A stretch of 22,768 bases of DNA from Nitrosopumilus sp. BACL13 MAG-121220-bin23 (GTDB lineage Archaea; Thermoproteota; Nitrososphaeria; Nitrososphaerales; Nitrosopumilaceae): contig LIAL01000010.1 in the NCBI GenBank assembly GCA_001437625.1, positions 1-22,768 on the forward strand, in the 5' to 3' direction. Below are positions 15,793-22,682 of the stretch, in pieces. A program made the position numbers and the translations under genes. Positions within the stretch are counted from its first letter, which is position 1; every line of letters begins with the position of its first letter. The notes beneath the pieces are model-generated. The model saw only the letters and a list, made by a program, of their open reading frames with translations, was not told the origin of the DNA and made no database searches.

Positions 15793-16435
15793 TCCGCATG
15801 TAATTTTAAGTGCAGCCATATCAATAGACGGAAAAATTTCTACAAAAATTGGTGATTCTAAATTATCTTCTAAATCTGATAGTATTAGACTACATAAATT
15901 ACGATCAAAAGTAGATGCAATTCTTATAGGGAAAAATACTCTCCTACAAGATGATCCTTTACTAACTGTACGCTATACTAAAGGAAAAAATCCCATAAGA
16001 ATAATTTTAGATTCTACTGGTAGTATACCGATTAATTCTAGAATTATTAAAACAAGCAATGATGTTCCAACCATAATAGCTGTTTCAAAAAAAATTAGCA
16101 AAAAAAATTTATTGAAATTACAAAAATTACCTGTAGAAATAATTATAGCTGGAGAAAATTCTATAAATTTAAAATTATTATTAAAAAAACTTTCCAGTAA
16201 AAACATTAAAACTATTTTAGTTGAAGGCGGTGGAACTGTAAATTGGGAATTTATCAAAAATAACCTTTTCAATGAATTGATAGTTACATTATCTCCTTTT
16301 CTAATTGGAGGCAATGATGCTATCTCTTTTGTTGAAGGAAAAGGTTTTGCAAAAATTTCTAATTCCCCTAATTTGAAATTAAAATCAATAAAGAGGCTCA
16401 AAAACTATCTGGTACTAAATTATGTTAAAGTGTAA
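15779..16435 (+). CDS. arfC: 2,5-diamino-6-ribosylamino-pyrimidinone 5'-phosphate reductase
   Basis: It reduces the ribosyl side chain to ribityl with NAD(P)H, the reductase step of the archaeal riboflavin route. The 218-residue protein is a stand-alone RibD C-terminal/DHFR-like fold. Motifs: ILSAAISIDGKIST at the N-terminus, LRSKVDAILIGKNTLLQDDPLLTVRY, VEGGGTVNWEFI and ELIVTLSPFLIGG. No zinc deaminase domain is fused to it, unlike bacterial RibD, so deamination must come from another protein; the neighbouring amidohydrolase is the obvious candidate. The start is chosen from the GGAGGAG site. It is the last gene of the coupled run. Confidence 0.92.
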   Translation: MEKFNPHVILSAAISIDGKISTKIGDSKLSSKSDSIRLHKLRSKVDAILIGKNTLLQDDPLLTVRYTKGKNPIRIILDSTGSIPINSRIIKTSNDVPTIIAVSKKISKKNLLKLQKLPVEIIIAGENSINLKLLLKKLSSKNIKTILVEGGGTVNWEFIKNNLFNELIVTLSPFLIGGNDAISFVEGKGFAKISNSPNLKLKSIKRLKNYLVLNYVKV

Positions 16436-16471
16436 GTTCTTATACTTTATTTAAAACAAAATTACAAGAAA

Positions 16472-16750
16472 TTGGCAATAAAAAAGAAAACCACAACAAA
16501 AAAGACGGTTGCAACAAAAAATAAAGTTGCTCCTAAAAAGACGGTTGCAACAAAAAATAAAGTTGCTCCTAAAAAGAAGACTATAACTAAATCAAAAGCA
16601 ACAAAACCAGCATTTGGAGGATACGCTATTAATTTCGCAGGTCGTCAAGAAACTGTAGAACAAGTATTTGGAAAAAAACCAATAGCTCCTAGTGAGATGA
16701 CTAAAAGAATCTGGATATTTGTAAAAGCAAATAGTCTATCTAATCGTTAA
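16472..16750 (+). CDS. Small lysine-rich protein with SWIB-like C-terminus
   Basis: A 92-residue very basic protein. Residues 1-46 are a Lys/Thr/Ala/Pro tail like that of histone H1, including a perfect two-copy duplication of KTVATKNKVAPK (11-34). The C-terminal half (VEQVFGKKPIAPSEMTKR then IWIFVKANSLSNR) resembles the first part of the SWIB fold (pattern LxxxlGkkxlsrxEvxKklWxYIKxnnLq), but the second half of that domain is missing. I infer a DNA-binding, nucleoid-associated protein; this is unproven. Start is TTG, with a T/A-rich box TTTATTTAAAA (16446-16456) upstream at about leaderless distance. No SD site. Confidence 0.65.
   Translation: MAIKKKTTTKKTVATKNKVAPKKTVATKNKVAPKKKTITKSKATKPAFGGYAINFAGRQETVEQVFGKKPIAPSEMTKRIWIFVKANSLSNR
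16502..16573 (+). repeat. Exact 36-bp tandem duplication in the lysine-rich gene
   Basis: Units 16502-16537 and 16538-16573 are identical at every base and encode KTVATKNKVAPK twice in frame. As in the PDCD5-like gene, perfect identity suggests a recent event. Confidence 0.95.
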
Positions 16751-16843
16751 ATCTATTGTTAACAAATACACGTTAACTAATTTTCTTTCTTTTAATTATT
16801 TTTATTAAAAAGATATAGATATTGGATTTTATTTTTTGTAATT

Positions 16844-17401
16844 ATGTCTACTGAATCATTACGACGTGATCATGAATTAATTGAAAAAGTAATCAAAGCT
16901 ATGCAATCCACCATCGAATTATTAAATGATAAAAAACAAATTCCTGAATCAATTTTACTTCCAGTAATTGATTTCTCAAAAAACTTTACCGATGTTTGTC
17001 ATCATACTAAAGAGGAAAAATCACTATTTCCTGCATTAGAGGAATCTGGAATGCCTACTACCATGGGGCCTATTGCTATGATGTTACTTGATCATCAACG
17101 ATCACGAGAAATTGGAAATGAAATGGAAACATCTGCAAAAGAATATCTTTCATCTGGTAATTCTGAAAAATTAATTACTGATATGCAACTTTACGTTGAT
17201 CATATTACAGAACATTTGTGGAAAGAAAATAATAAATTATTCATGATGGCAGAAGCACGATTACAGAATGTTTCTAAACAAGTCAATGAAGAGCTTGATA
17301 TAATTGAAAAATCTCAATTAAATGATCTTGGAAAATCTAGACAACATTATGAGGAATTAGCTGAAAATCTTACTCGTGATGTTTCTAATAACAAAAATTA
17401 A
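16844..17401 (+). CDS. Hemerythrin HHE-domain protein
   Basis: A 185-residue helical protein with a hemerythrin-like di-iron four-helix bundle in residues 1-145. Candidate iron ligands are H10, H53 (or H54), E58, H84, H120 (or H124) and E128, the standard H..HxxxE..H..HxxxE order. Such proteins bind O2, NO or iron, or sense oxygen; nothing visible decides among these. Residues 145-185 form a charged helical tail not part of the bundle. A TATA-like GATATAGATA about 28 nt before the ATG predicts a leaderless transcript. The next gene starts 2 nt after the stop. Confidence 0.88.
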   Translation: MSTESLRRDHELIEKVIKAMQSTIELLNDKKQIPESILLPVIDFSKNFTDVCHHTKEEKSLFPALEESGMPTTMGPIAMMLLDHQRSREIGNEMETSAKEYLSSGNSEKLITDMQLYVDHITEHLWKENNKLFMMAEARLQNVSKQVNEELDIIEKSQLNDLGKSRQHYEELAENLTRDVSNNKN

Positions 17402-17403
17402 TT

Positions 17404-17721
17404 TTGACTAATAGTATATTTGGTGAAGTCATTAGAGTTAGAAAATTTTCTAATGGTGATATTGAAATTGATTTTCATCATGAAGAACAAATTACTGAAT
17501 ATCGTTATTCTGCTGATCCTGGTAGATTAGGTAATTTTCCCAAAAATTTAGCTGAAACATTGGTTTCAACTTTAGATACCAACATCTGTATTGAGATTTT
17601 TTTCCAAGATGATGGAATTCCTAGTCATGTAGAATTAGAACAATGTGAAGATGAAGATGAAGATGAAGATGAAGATAATGAAGATAATGAAGATAATGAA
17701 GATAATGAAGAAGAATTATAA
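17404..17721 (+). CDS. Hypothetical protein with acidic repetitive tail
   Basis: I do not recognise this 105-residue protein. Residues 1-80 look like a small beta-rich domain (GEVIRVRKFSNGDIEIDFHHEEQ, ICIEIFFQDDGIPSHVELEQ). Residues 82-105 are almost only Asp, Glu and Asn, from a GAT/GAA/AAT trinucleotide tract. Such tails often bind basic proteins, cations or DNA-mimicking partners. The start is TTG without an SD site, 2 nt after the hemerythrin gene, which suggests reinitiation or coupling with it. The single Cys (C82 region) has no partner. Confidence 0.6.
   Translation: MTNSIFGEVIRVRKFSNGDIEIDFHHEEQITEYRYSADPGRLGNFPKNLAETLVSTLDTNICIEIFFQDDGIPSHVELEQCEDEDEDEDEDNEDNEDNEDNEEEL
17644..17719 (+). 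repeat. Acidic trinucleotide/hexanucleotide microsatellite
   Basis: The tract first repeats GAAGAT about five times, then GATAATGAA about four times, ending in GAAGAAGAA. All units are multiples of three, so copy-number changes only lengthen or shorten the acidic tail. It also invites slippage or assembly error. Confidence 0.9.
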
Positions 17722-17767
17722 AATTTGTTTTTTTTAAAATTTTTTATTAGGTTTATTTTTTAATCCC
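17722..17767 (+). terminator. A/T-rich bidirectional terminator between convergent genes
   Basis: The gap between the acidic-tail gene (+) and tfe (-) contains an eight-T run, then AAAATTTTTTATT and further T/A runs. U-rich transcripts would be made in both directions, which fits archaeal termination at convergent ends. Confidence 0.5.
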
Positions 17768-18283
17768 TTAAAATATCTGTTGCATATCTTGTTTGATTTC
17801 ATCAATTTTCTTTGAATATGCTTTTCGAGATTTTTCATTCTTTTTTATATTTAATACATTCTGACATGATGGACATTTGAACATGCCATCAAGTGCTTCT
17901 TCGAATGTAACTCTTGGACAGTCCTCATTACCACAATGATAAAAGTCAGATGCATTTTCATAATCAAATCTCTGTTGTAATCTTTCTTGAATTTTCTTTT
18001 TTTGATTTTCAATAAAATGTTCGACTTCTTCTCTTCTAGTTCTCCATCTGTATACGAACCAACCCTTTCTTTCATCCTTCACTCTAATACCTGTAATCAA
18101 AGATTTTCCAAAAAGATCATACAACACTTTTCTTACCATGTTAATTCTAAGACCTGTAGAGCTAGCAATTTCTTCATCTGTTGCATCTTCTGCTTTTAGT
18201 AATGATCTTGCTACTTTGAGATATTCATCGCCACCAATCATTGATGCAATTCTAACAAAAGGATCTTCGTATTTGTCTACCAA
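17768..18283 (-). CDS. tfe: Transcription initiation factor E (TFE alpha)
   Basis: TFE, the archaeal homologue of TFIIE-alpha, helps TBP/TFB-recruited RNA polymerase open promoter DNA. The 171-residue protein has an N-terminal winged helix (about 5-85; VARSLLKAEDATDEEIASST, VRKVLYDLFGKSLI, WFVYRWRTRREEVEHF) and a zinc ribbon with C117, C122, C137 and C140, then a short helical tail. The start is TTG (complement of 18281-18283), preceded by GAAGTGA, close to an SD site; no upstream in-frame ATG fits. It is the last gene of the minus-strand run after trm56 (25-nt gap). Confidence 0.94.
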   Translation of the reverse strand: MVDKYEDPFVRIASMIGGDEYLKVARSLLKAEDATDEEIASSTGLRINMVRKVLYDLFGKSLITGIRVKDERKGWFVYRWRTRREEVEHFIENQKKKIQERLQQRFDYENASDFYHCGNEDCPRVTFEEALDGMFKCPSCQNVLNIKKNEKSRKAYSKKIDEIKQDMQQIF

Positions 18284-18308
18284 CTTTATTCACTTCAAAT
18301 TTGTAGTA

Positions 18309-18842
18309 TTAATCCCTTGTCTCATTTACTTCAACATTTTTGCCATTTTTTGTGGGTATGATCTTTCTTTTGGCATTTGGAAAGATTTTTTCAAATTGCT
18401 GTCCATTTTGAACTCTGTCTAATAATATAGCTAAAGCACTAATTTCAGAATGAGGCTGACTTCCTACTCCTACGTTATAATCAGCTAATTCATAAATTTC
18501 TCTTGGAACTTTTTCTGCACCAACCACCACTAAAATTTTTTCTTCTTCATGTATTTGTTCTTGAACATCATTAATTTTTTCACCGTACATTGATAGATGT
18601 ATTATTTTAAAGCCGTCTTTTTTTTTATTTTTTACAACTGATTTCCAGTTATCAATAAATTCAACAGTGAAATTCCCTCCCCATGTATTGTTGATTTTTT
18701 CTAAAGTATCTTTAATTTCTGGATTTACTTCTGTCATGAATATTTTTTCTGCTCCAAAAGATCTTGAAACTAATGCTACGTGAGTTGTAACTCTATCATC
18801 TCTTACAACACGTTGTCCTATTCTAACAACTTCAATTATCAA
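18309..18842 (-). CDS. trm56: tRNA (cytidine(56)-2'-O)-methyltransferase
   Basis: It methylates the 2'-OH of C56 in the T loop of archaeal tRNAs. The 177-residue protein is a SPOUT methyltransferase: IEVVRIGQRVVRDDRVTTHVALVSRSFGA at the N-terminus, LVVVGAEKVPREIYELADYN and VGVGSQPHSEISALAILLDR at the C-terminal knot are the aTrm56 hallmarks. The start is TTG, overlapping the hflX stop in TTGA, so it is probably translated by coupling to hflX. Confidence 0.93.
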   Translation of the reverse strand: MIIEVVRIGQRVVRDDRVTTHVALVSRSFGAEKIFMTEVNPEIKDTLEKINNTWGGNFTVEFIDNWKSVVKNKKKDGFKIIHLSMYGEKINDVQEQIHEEEKILVVVGAEKVPREIYELADYNVGVGSQPHSEISALAILLDRVQNGQQFEKIFPNAKRKIIPTKNGKNVEVNETRD

Positions 18843-19948
18843 ATGTTTTTACCTTCCCATTCATTTTTTTTATATTTATATGGATTTTTATCCATTATGA
18901 TTTTCTCAATCATTTTTTTTAATTCATTTATGTTTTCACCTGTTTTTGAAGAAACTGAAATTACTTTTTCATTTTCCGTTAAATTTAGTAATTCTTTTTT
19001 ATGATCAATTTGCTCTTTCTTCATTAAATCTGCTTTATTCAACGTAAAAATTATTTTTTCTTTTTTAACTCCTAATTCATCCAATGTCCTCATGCAGCTT
19101 GCAAATTTTTTCCTTAACTCTAGTTGTGAATCACTGATATCAATTACTAGAATAATAATATCTGTATAAGTTAATTCTTCTAATGTTGATTTGAACGCAT
19201 CTATCATATATGCCGGTAATTTACTGATGAACCCAACTGTATCTGCAATTAATACTGGTTCTTGATTAATTATAATTCTTCTAGTAGTGGTAGAAAGCGT
19301 TGTAAACAATTCTTTACTTTGAGCTTTTGTTTCACCTGTAGTTTTGTTAAACAATGTTGTTTTTCCTGCAGATGTATATCCTGCTAATGAAATTGTTGAA
19401 AATCCCATCCTTTTTCTTCCTTGTCTGTGAAGTTCTCTTTGTTTTCCAGCTTTTTCAAGTTTCTTTCTTACTGTCTGCATTCTATGTTTAATGTCATTAT
19501 AGTAAACATCAATCTCAAATTGCCCTATTCCCATAAACCCTGGTTGCTCTCCCATGTTGGCAAGACGAACTTTTTCTTTTGCCCTAACCATTTCATATCT
19601 TAATTGTGCTAATTTCACTTGTAATTTTGATTCTGAACTAGATGCTCTACTTTCAAAAATTTCAAGAATTAATCCTTCTCTGTCTAAAACTTCTCTTTGT
19701 AGTTCTGTTGCTAAATTATAATTTTGAGTAGGTTTTAGAATTTCATCATACACTATTACATCTGGTCTAATTTTATCTGCAATTTCACGTAATTGCTCTA
19801 GAACACCACCACTAATTCCGTATTTTGGTTTTTGTAGATAATTTTGTTGAATTATGTGAACTACTTCATATCCTGCAGCTTCGCATAACCCCTTTGCCTC
19901 ATTTACGGCATCTTCTTTATCATATGTAATTAGAATAGCTTTGTCCAT
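18839..19948 (-). CDS. hflX: GTPase HflX
   Basis: HflX is a ribosome-associated GTPase that can split stalled or stress-inactivated ribosomes. The 369-residue protein has the HflX-specific N-terminal domain (about 1-180, including YNLATELQREVLDREGLILEIF and a basic coiled stretch to 180) and a GTPase domain: G1 GYTSAGKT (190-197), G3 DTVGF (236-240), G4 NKAD (304-307), G5 SSKTG (about 335). It starts with ATG 9 nt after the phoU-like stop and overlaps trm56 by 4 nt. Confidence 0.94.
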   Translation of the reverse strand: MDKAILITYDKEDAVNEAKGLCEAAGYEVVHIIQQNYLQKPKYGISGGVLEQLREIADKIRPDVIVYDEILKPTQNYNLATELQREVLDREGLILEIFESRASSSESKLQVKLAQLRYEMVRAKEKVRLANMGEQPGFMGIGQFEIDVYYNDIKHRMQTVRKKLEKAGKQRELHRQGRKRMGFSTISLAGYTSAGKTTLFNKTTGETKAQSKELFTTLSTTTRRIIINQEPVLIADTVGFISKLPAYMIDAFKSTLEELTYTDIIILVIDISDSQLELRKKFASCMRTLDELGVKKEKIIFTLNKADLMKKEQIDHKKELLNLTENEKVISVSSKTGENINELKKMIEKIIMDKNPYKYKKNEWEGKNI

Positions 19949-19957
19949 TTTCCCATA

Positions 19958-21004
19958 TTACTCCGTTTTTGTCAAAGTTTTTTCTATATTCATATTTAAC
20001 ACAATTTCTGCAATATCGCTGGCATATTCCGAAATTCTTCTTATATTTTCTGCTAATCTTCTGACTCTGTACATCTCTTCATCACCTTTTATTGATTTTG
20101 AGGCATCTTTAATTTTTTTCTCAAATTTAGTAATTTGTTCTATTTTTTTGATCGTTTTTTCAGCCTGATAGTAGTCCTCTTTGAATAGGGCTAAACATGA
20201 TTCATCTAACACCGTCAATGAAAAATCATTCATTTCTTGAAGTTTTTCTAAAATTTCTTTTTTGATTGATTTTTTAAATTCTAAAAGATCCTTTGCAATA
20301 AATGCAGCATGATCTCCTGTTCTTTCTATATTTTTTACAATTAATCTATATCCTAAACAATTTCTGGCATTTCTAAAACCCATCTCTTTTAAAATATGTT
20401 CATTTTGTATTGCAATTTTTAATTGACGAATAATATAAAATCCAAATCTATCCACTTCATCATCTGTATTGATCACTTCTTGAGCTAAATCCAAATTATT
20501 TTCTTTAACTGCTAAAAGTGCATCATTTAACATTGATTTTGCCAAGTGTATCATTCGTTTGAATGCCCCATCAACTGATAATTCTAATAAATTTACCATT
20601 ACTTGAATTGTCATTCCATTACTTGAATCTGAAATAATTTCAGAGCCCATTAACATTCTCTTAACTGCTTCTTTTGCAGTGTTTCTTTGAATTGGGTTTA
20701 ATCTTCCACTTTTTGATTTAATATTAATTATTTTAAATCCTAAAAAGTATAATGAAATTAATTTTCTAACTATGGAATCTGGTTGTTCCTCTTCTGCAAT
20801 CTCAATTGTTGCATCTTCTTTTTTCTGTACACGAGATTCAAATTTTGGCGGATACAATTCTAATGTTGATGATCCTTTTCTGATCATTCTTATTTGATCA
20901 CCTTGCTTAAGCCCTAATTCCTTAATCCATTGTTTTGGTAGTGAAACTATATACGATGATTTACCTGTAAACTGTATTTTTCTAGTTTCTCCTTGTTCTT
21001 CCAT
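19958..21004 (-). CDS. PhoU-family regulator with AbrB DNA-binding domain
   Basis: A 348-residue archaeal PhoU-type protein. Residues 7-52 form an AbrB/SpoVT swapped-hairpin domain (RKIQFTGKSSYIVSLPKQWI, LGLKQGDQIRMI), which binds DNA or mediates dimerisation. Residues about 100-340 are two PhoU helical bundles (VDGAFKRMIHLAKSMLNDAL, DDEVDRFGFYIIRQL, NIERTGDHAAFIAKDLL, RRISEYASDIAEI) that carry acidic metal-binding positions. Family knowledge links PhoU to phosphate transport control; no pst transporter is nearby, so the regulated target is unknown. A TATA-like CTATATAG (21027-21034, minus sense) lies about 26 nt before the ATG. Confidence 0.88.
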   Translation of the reverse strand: MEEQGETRKIQFTGKSSYIVSLPKQWIKELGLKQGDQIRMIRKGSSTLELYPPKFESRVQKKEDATIEIAEEEQPDSIVRKLISLYFLGFKIINIKSKSGRLNPIQRNTAKEAVKRMLMGSEIISDSSNGMTIQVMVNLLELSVDGAFKRMIHLAKSMLNDALLAVKENNLDLAQEVINTDDEVDRFGFYIIRQLKIAIQNEHILKEMGFRNARNCLGYRLIVKNIERTGDHAAFIAKDLLEFKKSIKKEILEKLQEMNDFSLTVLDESCLALFKEDYYQAEKTIKKIEQITKFEKKIKDASKSIKGDEEMYRVRRLAENIRRISEYASDIAEIVLNMNIEKTLTKTE

Positions 21005-21094
21005 AATCTAATGATAAAGTATCTATCTATATAGTTATTTATTTCTACTATAGTTTAACATTCAACTAATATTTAGAATAATTTTTACTTTATT
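21005..21094. promoter_or_regulatory. Divergent promoter region, phoU-like (-) / PUA gene (+)
   Basis: In the 90-nt gap the self-complementary CTATATAG at 21027-21034 suits the minus-strand phoU-like gene (start 21004), giving a leaderless message. On the plus strand TAATATTTAG (21068-21077) lies about 22-27 nt before the ATG at 21095. A further CTATAG at 21048-21053 could serve either direction. Confidence 0.45.
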
Positions 21095-21568
21095 ATGGAA
21101 CATTTTGTGAAACTTCAACACTCTTTGGATGCCATATTTGGTAGTGGAACCTCAAAATACTTACCAAAAGATGTTGACATAAAATTATCACGGAGAACTG
21201 GAAGAATTAGAACTGCTTCTCATAAAGGAAAATTACTTTGTACTTTGAGAATTGATGGTAGCTTGGCAATTAGTATCCCTTTTGCTCAAATGTTATTACA
21301 AAATAAAGCATTTCGAGAAAATTGTATTGAAATTAACAAAGATGCCGCCCCATTTGTTCAAGAAGGTAGATCTGTATTTTGCAAACATGTTATTTGGTCT
21401 GGAAAAAATGTACGTATTTCAGCTGATACTCCTGTACTATTTGAAAATCAAGTAATTGCAGTTGGCAGATCTGTTTTATCTTCTGAAATGATATCTAATT
21501 TTAAACGAGGTGTAGCAATCAAGGTTAGAGATAGTTTAAAAAGTCGCAAGGAGGATCTAGTGATATGA
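21095..21568 (+). CDS. PUA-domain RNA-binding protein
   Basis: A 157-residue protein that matches the C-terminal RNA-binding part of archaeal tRNA-guanine transglycosylase/ArcS: a domain with SRRTGRIRTASHKGKLLCTLRIDGSL followed by a PUA domain (about 82-150; NKDAAPFVQEGRSVF, SADTPVLFENQVIAVGRSVLS, FKRGVAIKVRD). There is no catalytic transglycosylase domain, so it probably only binds RNA. It overlaps the alpha-NAC gene by 4 nt, a pairing I know from other archaea, suggesting a role around the ribosome or translation. An SD-like AAGGAGGA (21548-21555) near its end serves the next gene. Confidence 0.87.
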   Translation: MEHFVKLQHSLDAIFGSGTSKYLPKDVDIKLSRRTGRIRTASHKGKLLCTLRIDGSLAISIPFAQMLLQNKAFRENCIEINKDAAPFVQEGRSVFCKHVIWSGKNVRISADTPVLFENQVIAVGRSVLSSEMISNFKRGVAIKVRDSLKSRKEDLVI

Positions 21569-21906
21569 TGCGGGGAGGTAATCGCGAAATGCGAAGAATG
21601 ATGGATAAGATGGGTCTTGATATGAATGAGCTACAAAATGTTCAAGAAGTTATAATTAAAACTGATAAAAAAGAAATTATTATTTCAAAACCTTCTGTTA
21701 CTGAAATGAAAGCAAAAGACAGTTCTATTTTTACAGTAACTGCAGATAGTTATGAGGAGGTAGAATTAGCAGTTCAAATTTTCTCAGATGAAGATATTCA
21801 GTTAGTAAGTCAACAAGCTGGAGTTGATGAGGAAAAAGCAAAGACTGCTTTAGAGGAAGCTAAAGGCGATCTAGCAAGGGCAATTTTACTATTAACCTCT
21901 GGCTAA
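21565..21906 (+). CDS. nac: Nascent polypeptide-associated complex protein (alpha-NAC)
   Basis: It binds nascent chains at the ribosomal exit site; archaea have a homodimer of the alpha type. The 113-residue protein has a basic N-terminus (MMRGGNREMRRMMDKMG), the NAC domain (about 22-75; VQEVIIKTDKKEIIISKPSV, SIFTVTADSYEEV) and a C-terminal UBA domain (about 78-112; LVSQQAGVDEEKAKTALEEA, DLARAILLL). AAGGAGGA 9 nt upstream is a strong SD site, and the ATGATG start overlaps the PUA stop. Confidence 0.95.
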   Translation: MMRGGNREMRRMMDKMGLDMNELQNVQEVIIKTDKKEIIISKPSVTEMKAKDSSIFTVTADSYEEVELAVQIFSDEDIQLVSQQAGVDEEKAKTALEEAKGDLARAILLLTSG

Positions 21907-21981
21907 AATTCGCTTTTTATGTCTAAAACATGTTCTAAAAATGAATGATTTAATTAATGGAATTTTTGAATTGTGAATATA

Positions 21982-22317
21982 ATGACTGATGTTGTTGAAT
22001 CCAAAGTCACTAGAATAATTCAATCTTTGAATGGTTTAGAAGATGATCTTGACTCTTTAACTGGTAAGGTTGGAGATGTAAAAAAACAACTAACTGTCAA
22101 GACTTTGACTGAAATTGATATATTATTACAGAAAACACGTGAAATGGCTATGAAGGAAGCTGAAGTAATAATTAACGCAGCAAAAGAAAAAGCAACTATC
22201 GAATCTACTGGAATTGCACAAGAAGGTGATTCTAAATTGGCTAAAATTGAATCAAATACAAATGCCAATTTTGATGATATGGTGAAATATGTTGTTTCTA
22301 CAATTTTGAAAGCATAA
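21982..22317 (+). CDS. Coiled-coil protein resembling A-type ATPase subunit H
   Basis: A 111-residue protein that is nearly all helix. A central heptad region (about 40-85; QKTREMAMKEAEVIINAAKEKATIES) with Ala-rich spacing and a terminal KYVVSTILKA resemble the peripheral-stalk subunit H/G (AhaH) of archaeal A-type ATP synthases. If so, it pairs with subunit E to hold the stator. No other ATPase subunit is in the window, so this is only a similarity call. I chose the ATG at 21982 over the GTG at 21973, because MTDVVESKV begins the helix cleanly; neither has an SD site. Confidence 0.5.
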   Translation: MTDVVESKVTRIIQSLNGLEDDLDSLTGKVGDVKKQLTVKTLTEIDILLQKTREMAMKEAEVIINAAKEKATIESTGIAQEGDSKLAKIESNTNANFDDMVKYVVSTILKA

Positions 22318-22326
22318 TTTATTATC

Positions 22327-22343
22327 AATTTTAATTTAAAATT
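22327..22343. terminator. A/T palindrome at convergent gene ends
   Basis: AATTTTAA-t-TTAAAATT is a perfect 17-bp inverted repeat between the ATPase-like gene (+) and the small membrane protein (-). Both transcripts would end in U-rich sequence, so it probably serves as a two-way terminator. Confidence 0.45.
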
Positions 22344-22585
22344 TAATTATCATATGTTTTGGTATTGGTTCTTTTGAAATTCTTTTTTTTGCCGCTTGAA
22401 TGTTTTGCCTTATAATTTACTAATACTATGCCTATAATCCATATTGTCCCATTAATTATTGAAAAATATAATAGTGGAATTGGTAACTCTATTCCATTTG
22501 GTAAATAAGTATTCATTCCTAAAACAATGATCCCGATAATAGTTGATGGGATTAGTAAAACCAATCCAATATTTCTATAATTCAT
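22343..22585 (-). CDS. Small two-helix membrane protein, unknown
   Basis: An 80-residue protein with two predicted membrane helices (about 6-26 and 36-59; IGLVLLIPSTIIGIIVLGM and the IINGTIWIIGIVLV region) and a basic C-terminal tail (KHSSGKKKNFKRTNTK), which by the positive-inside rule is cytoplasmic, as is the short N-terminus. I do not recognise the family. A TATA-like AAGTTTATAG on the minus strand (about 22601-22611) lies just upstream of the ATG. Confidence 0.55.
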   Translation of the reverse strand: MNYRNIGLVLLIPSTIIGIIVLGMNTYLPNGIELPIPLLYFSIINGTIWIIGIVLVNYKAKHSSGKKKNFKRTNTKTYDN

Positions 22586-22682
22586 TAATATTCTAATTTT
22601 TCTATAAACTTAAGCGTGTTGGATAGTCGAGCATAATTTACAAATTAACTTCATTAAAAATAAAATCTAAAAAAATACTCTA

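Noticed and set aside
15973..16401. Reverse-strand open frame of 142 codons inside arfC
   Set aside because: It is antisense to conserved reductase motifs, and the composition is what AT-rich antisense frames give.
16758..16777. Two GTTAAC palindromes before the hemerythrin gene as an operator
   Set aside because: They are 6-bp self-complementary words spaced 8 bp apart, far from the TATA box; too short to support a site.
18138..18422. Plus-strand open frame across tfe and trm56
   Set aside because: It overlaps two firm genes on the other strand and has no recognisable domain.
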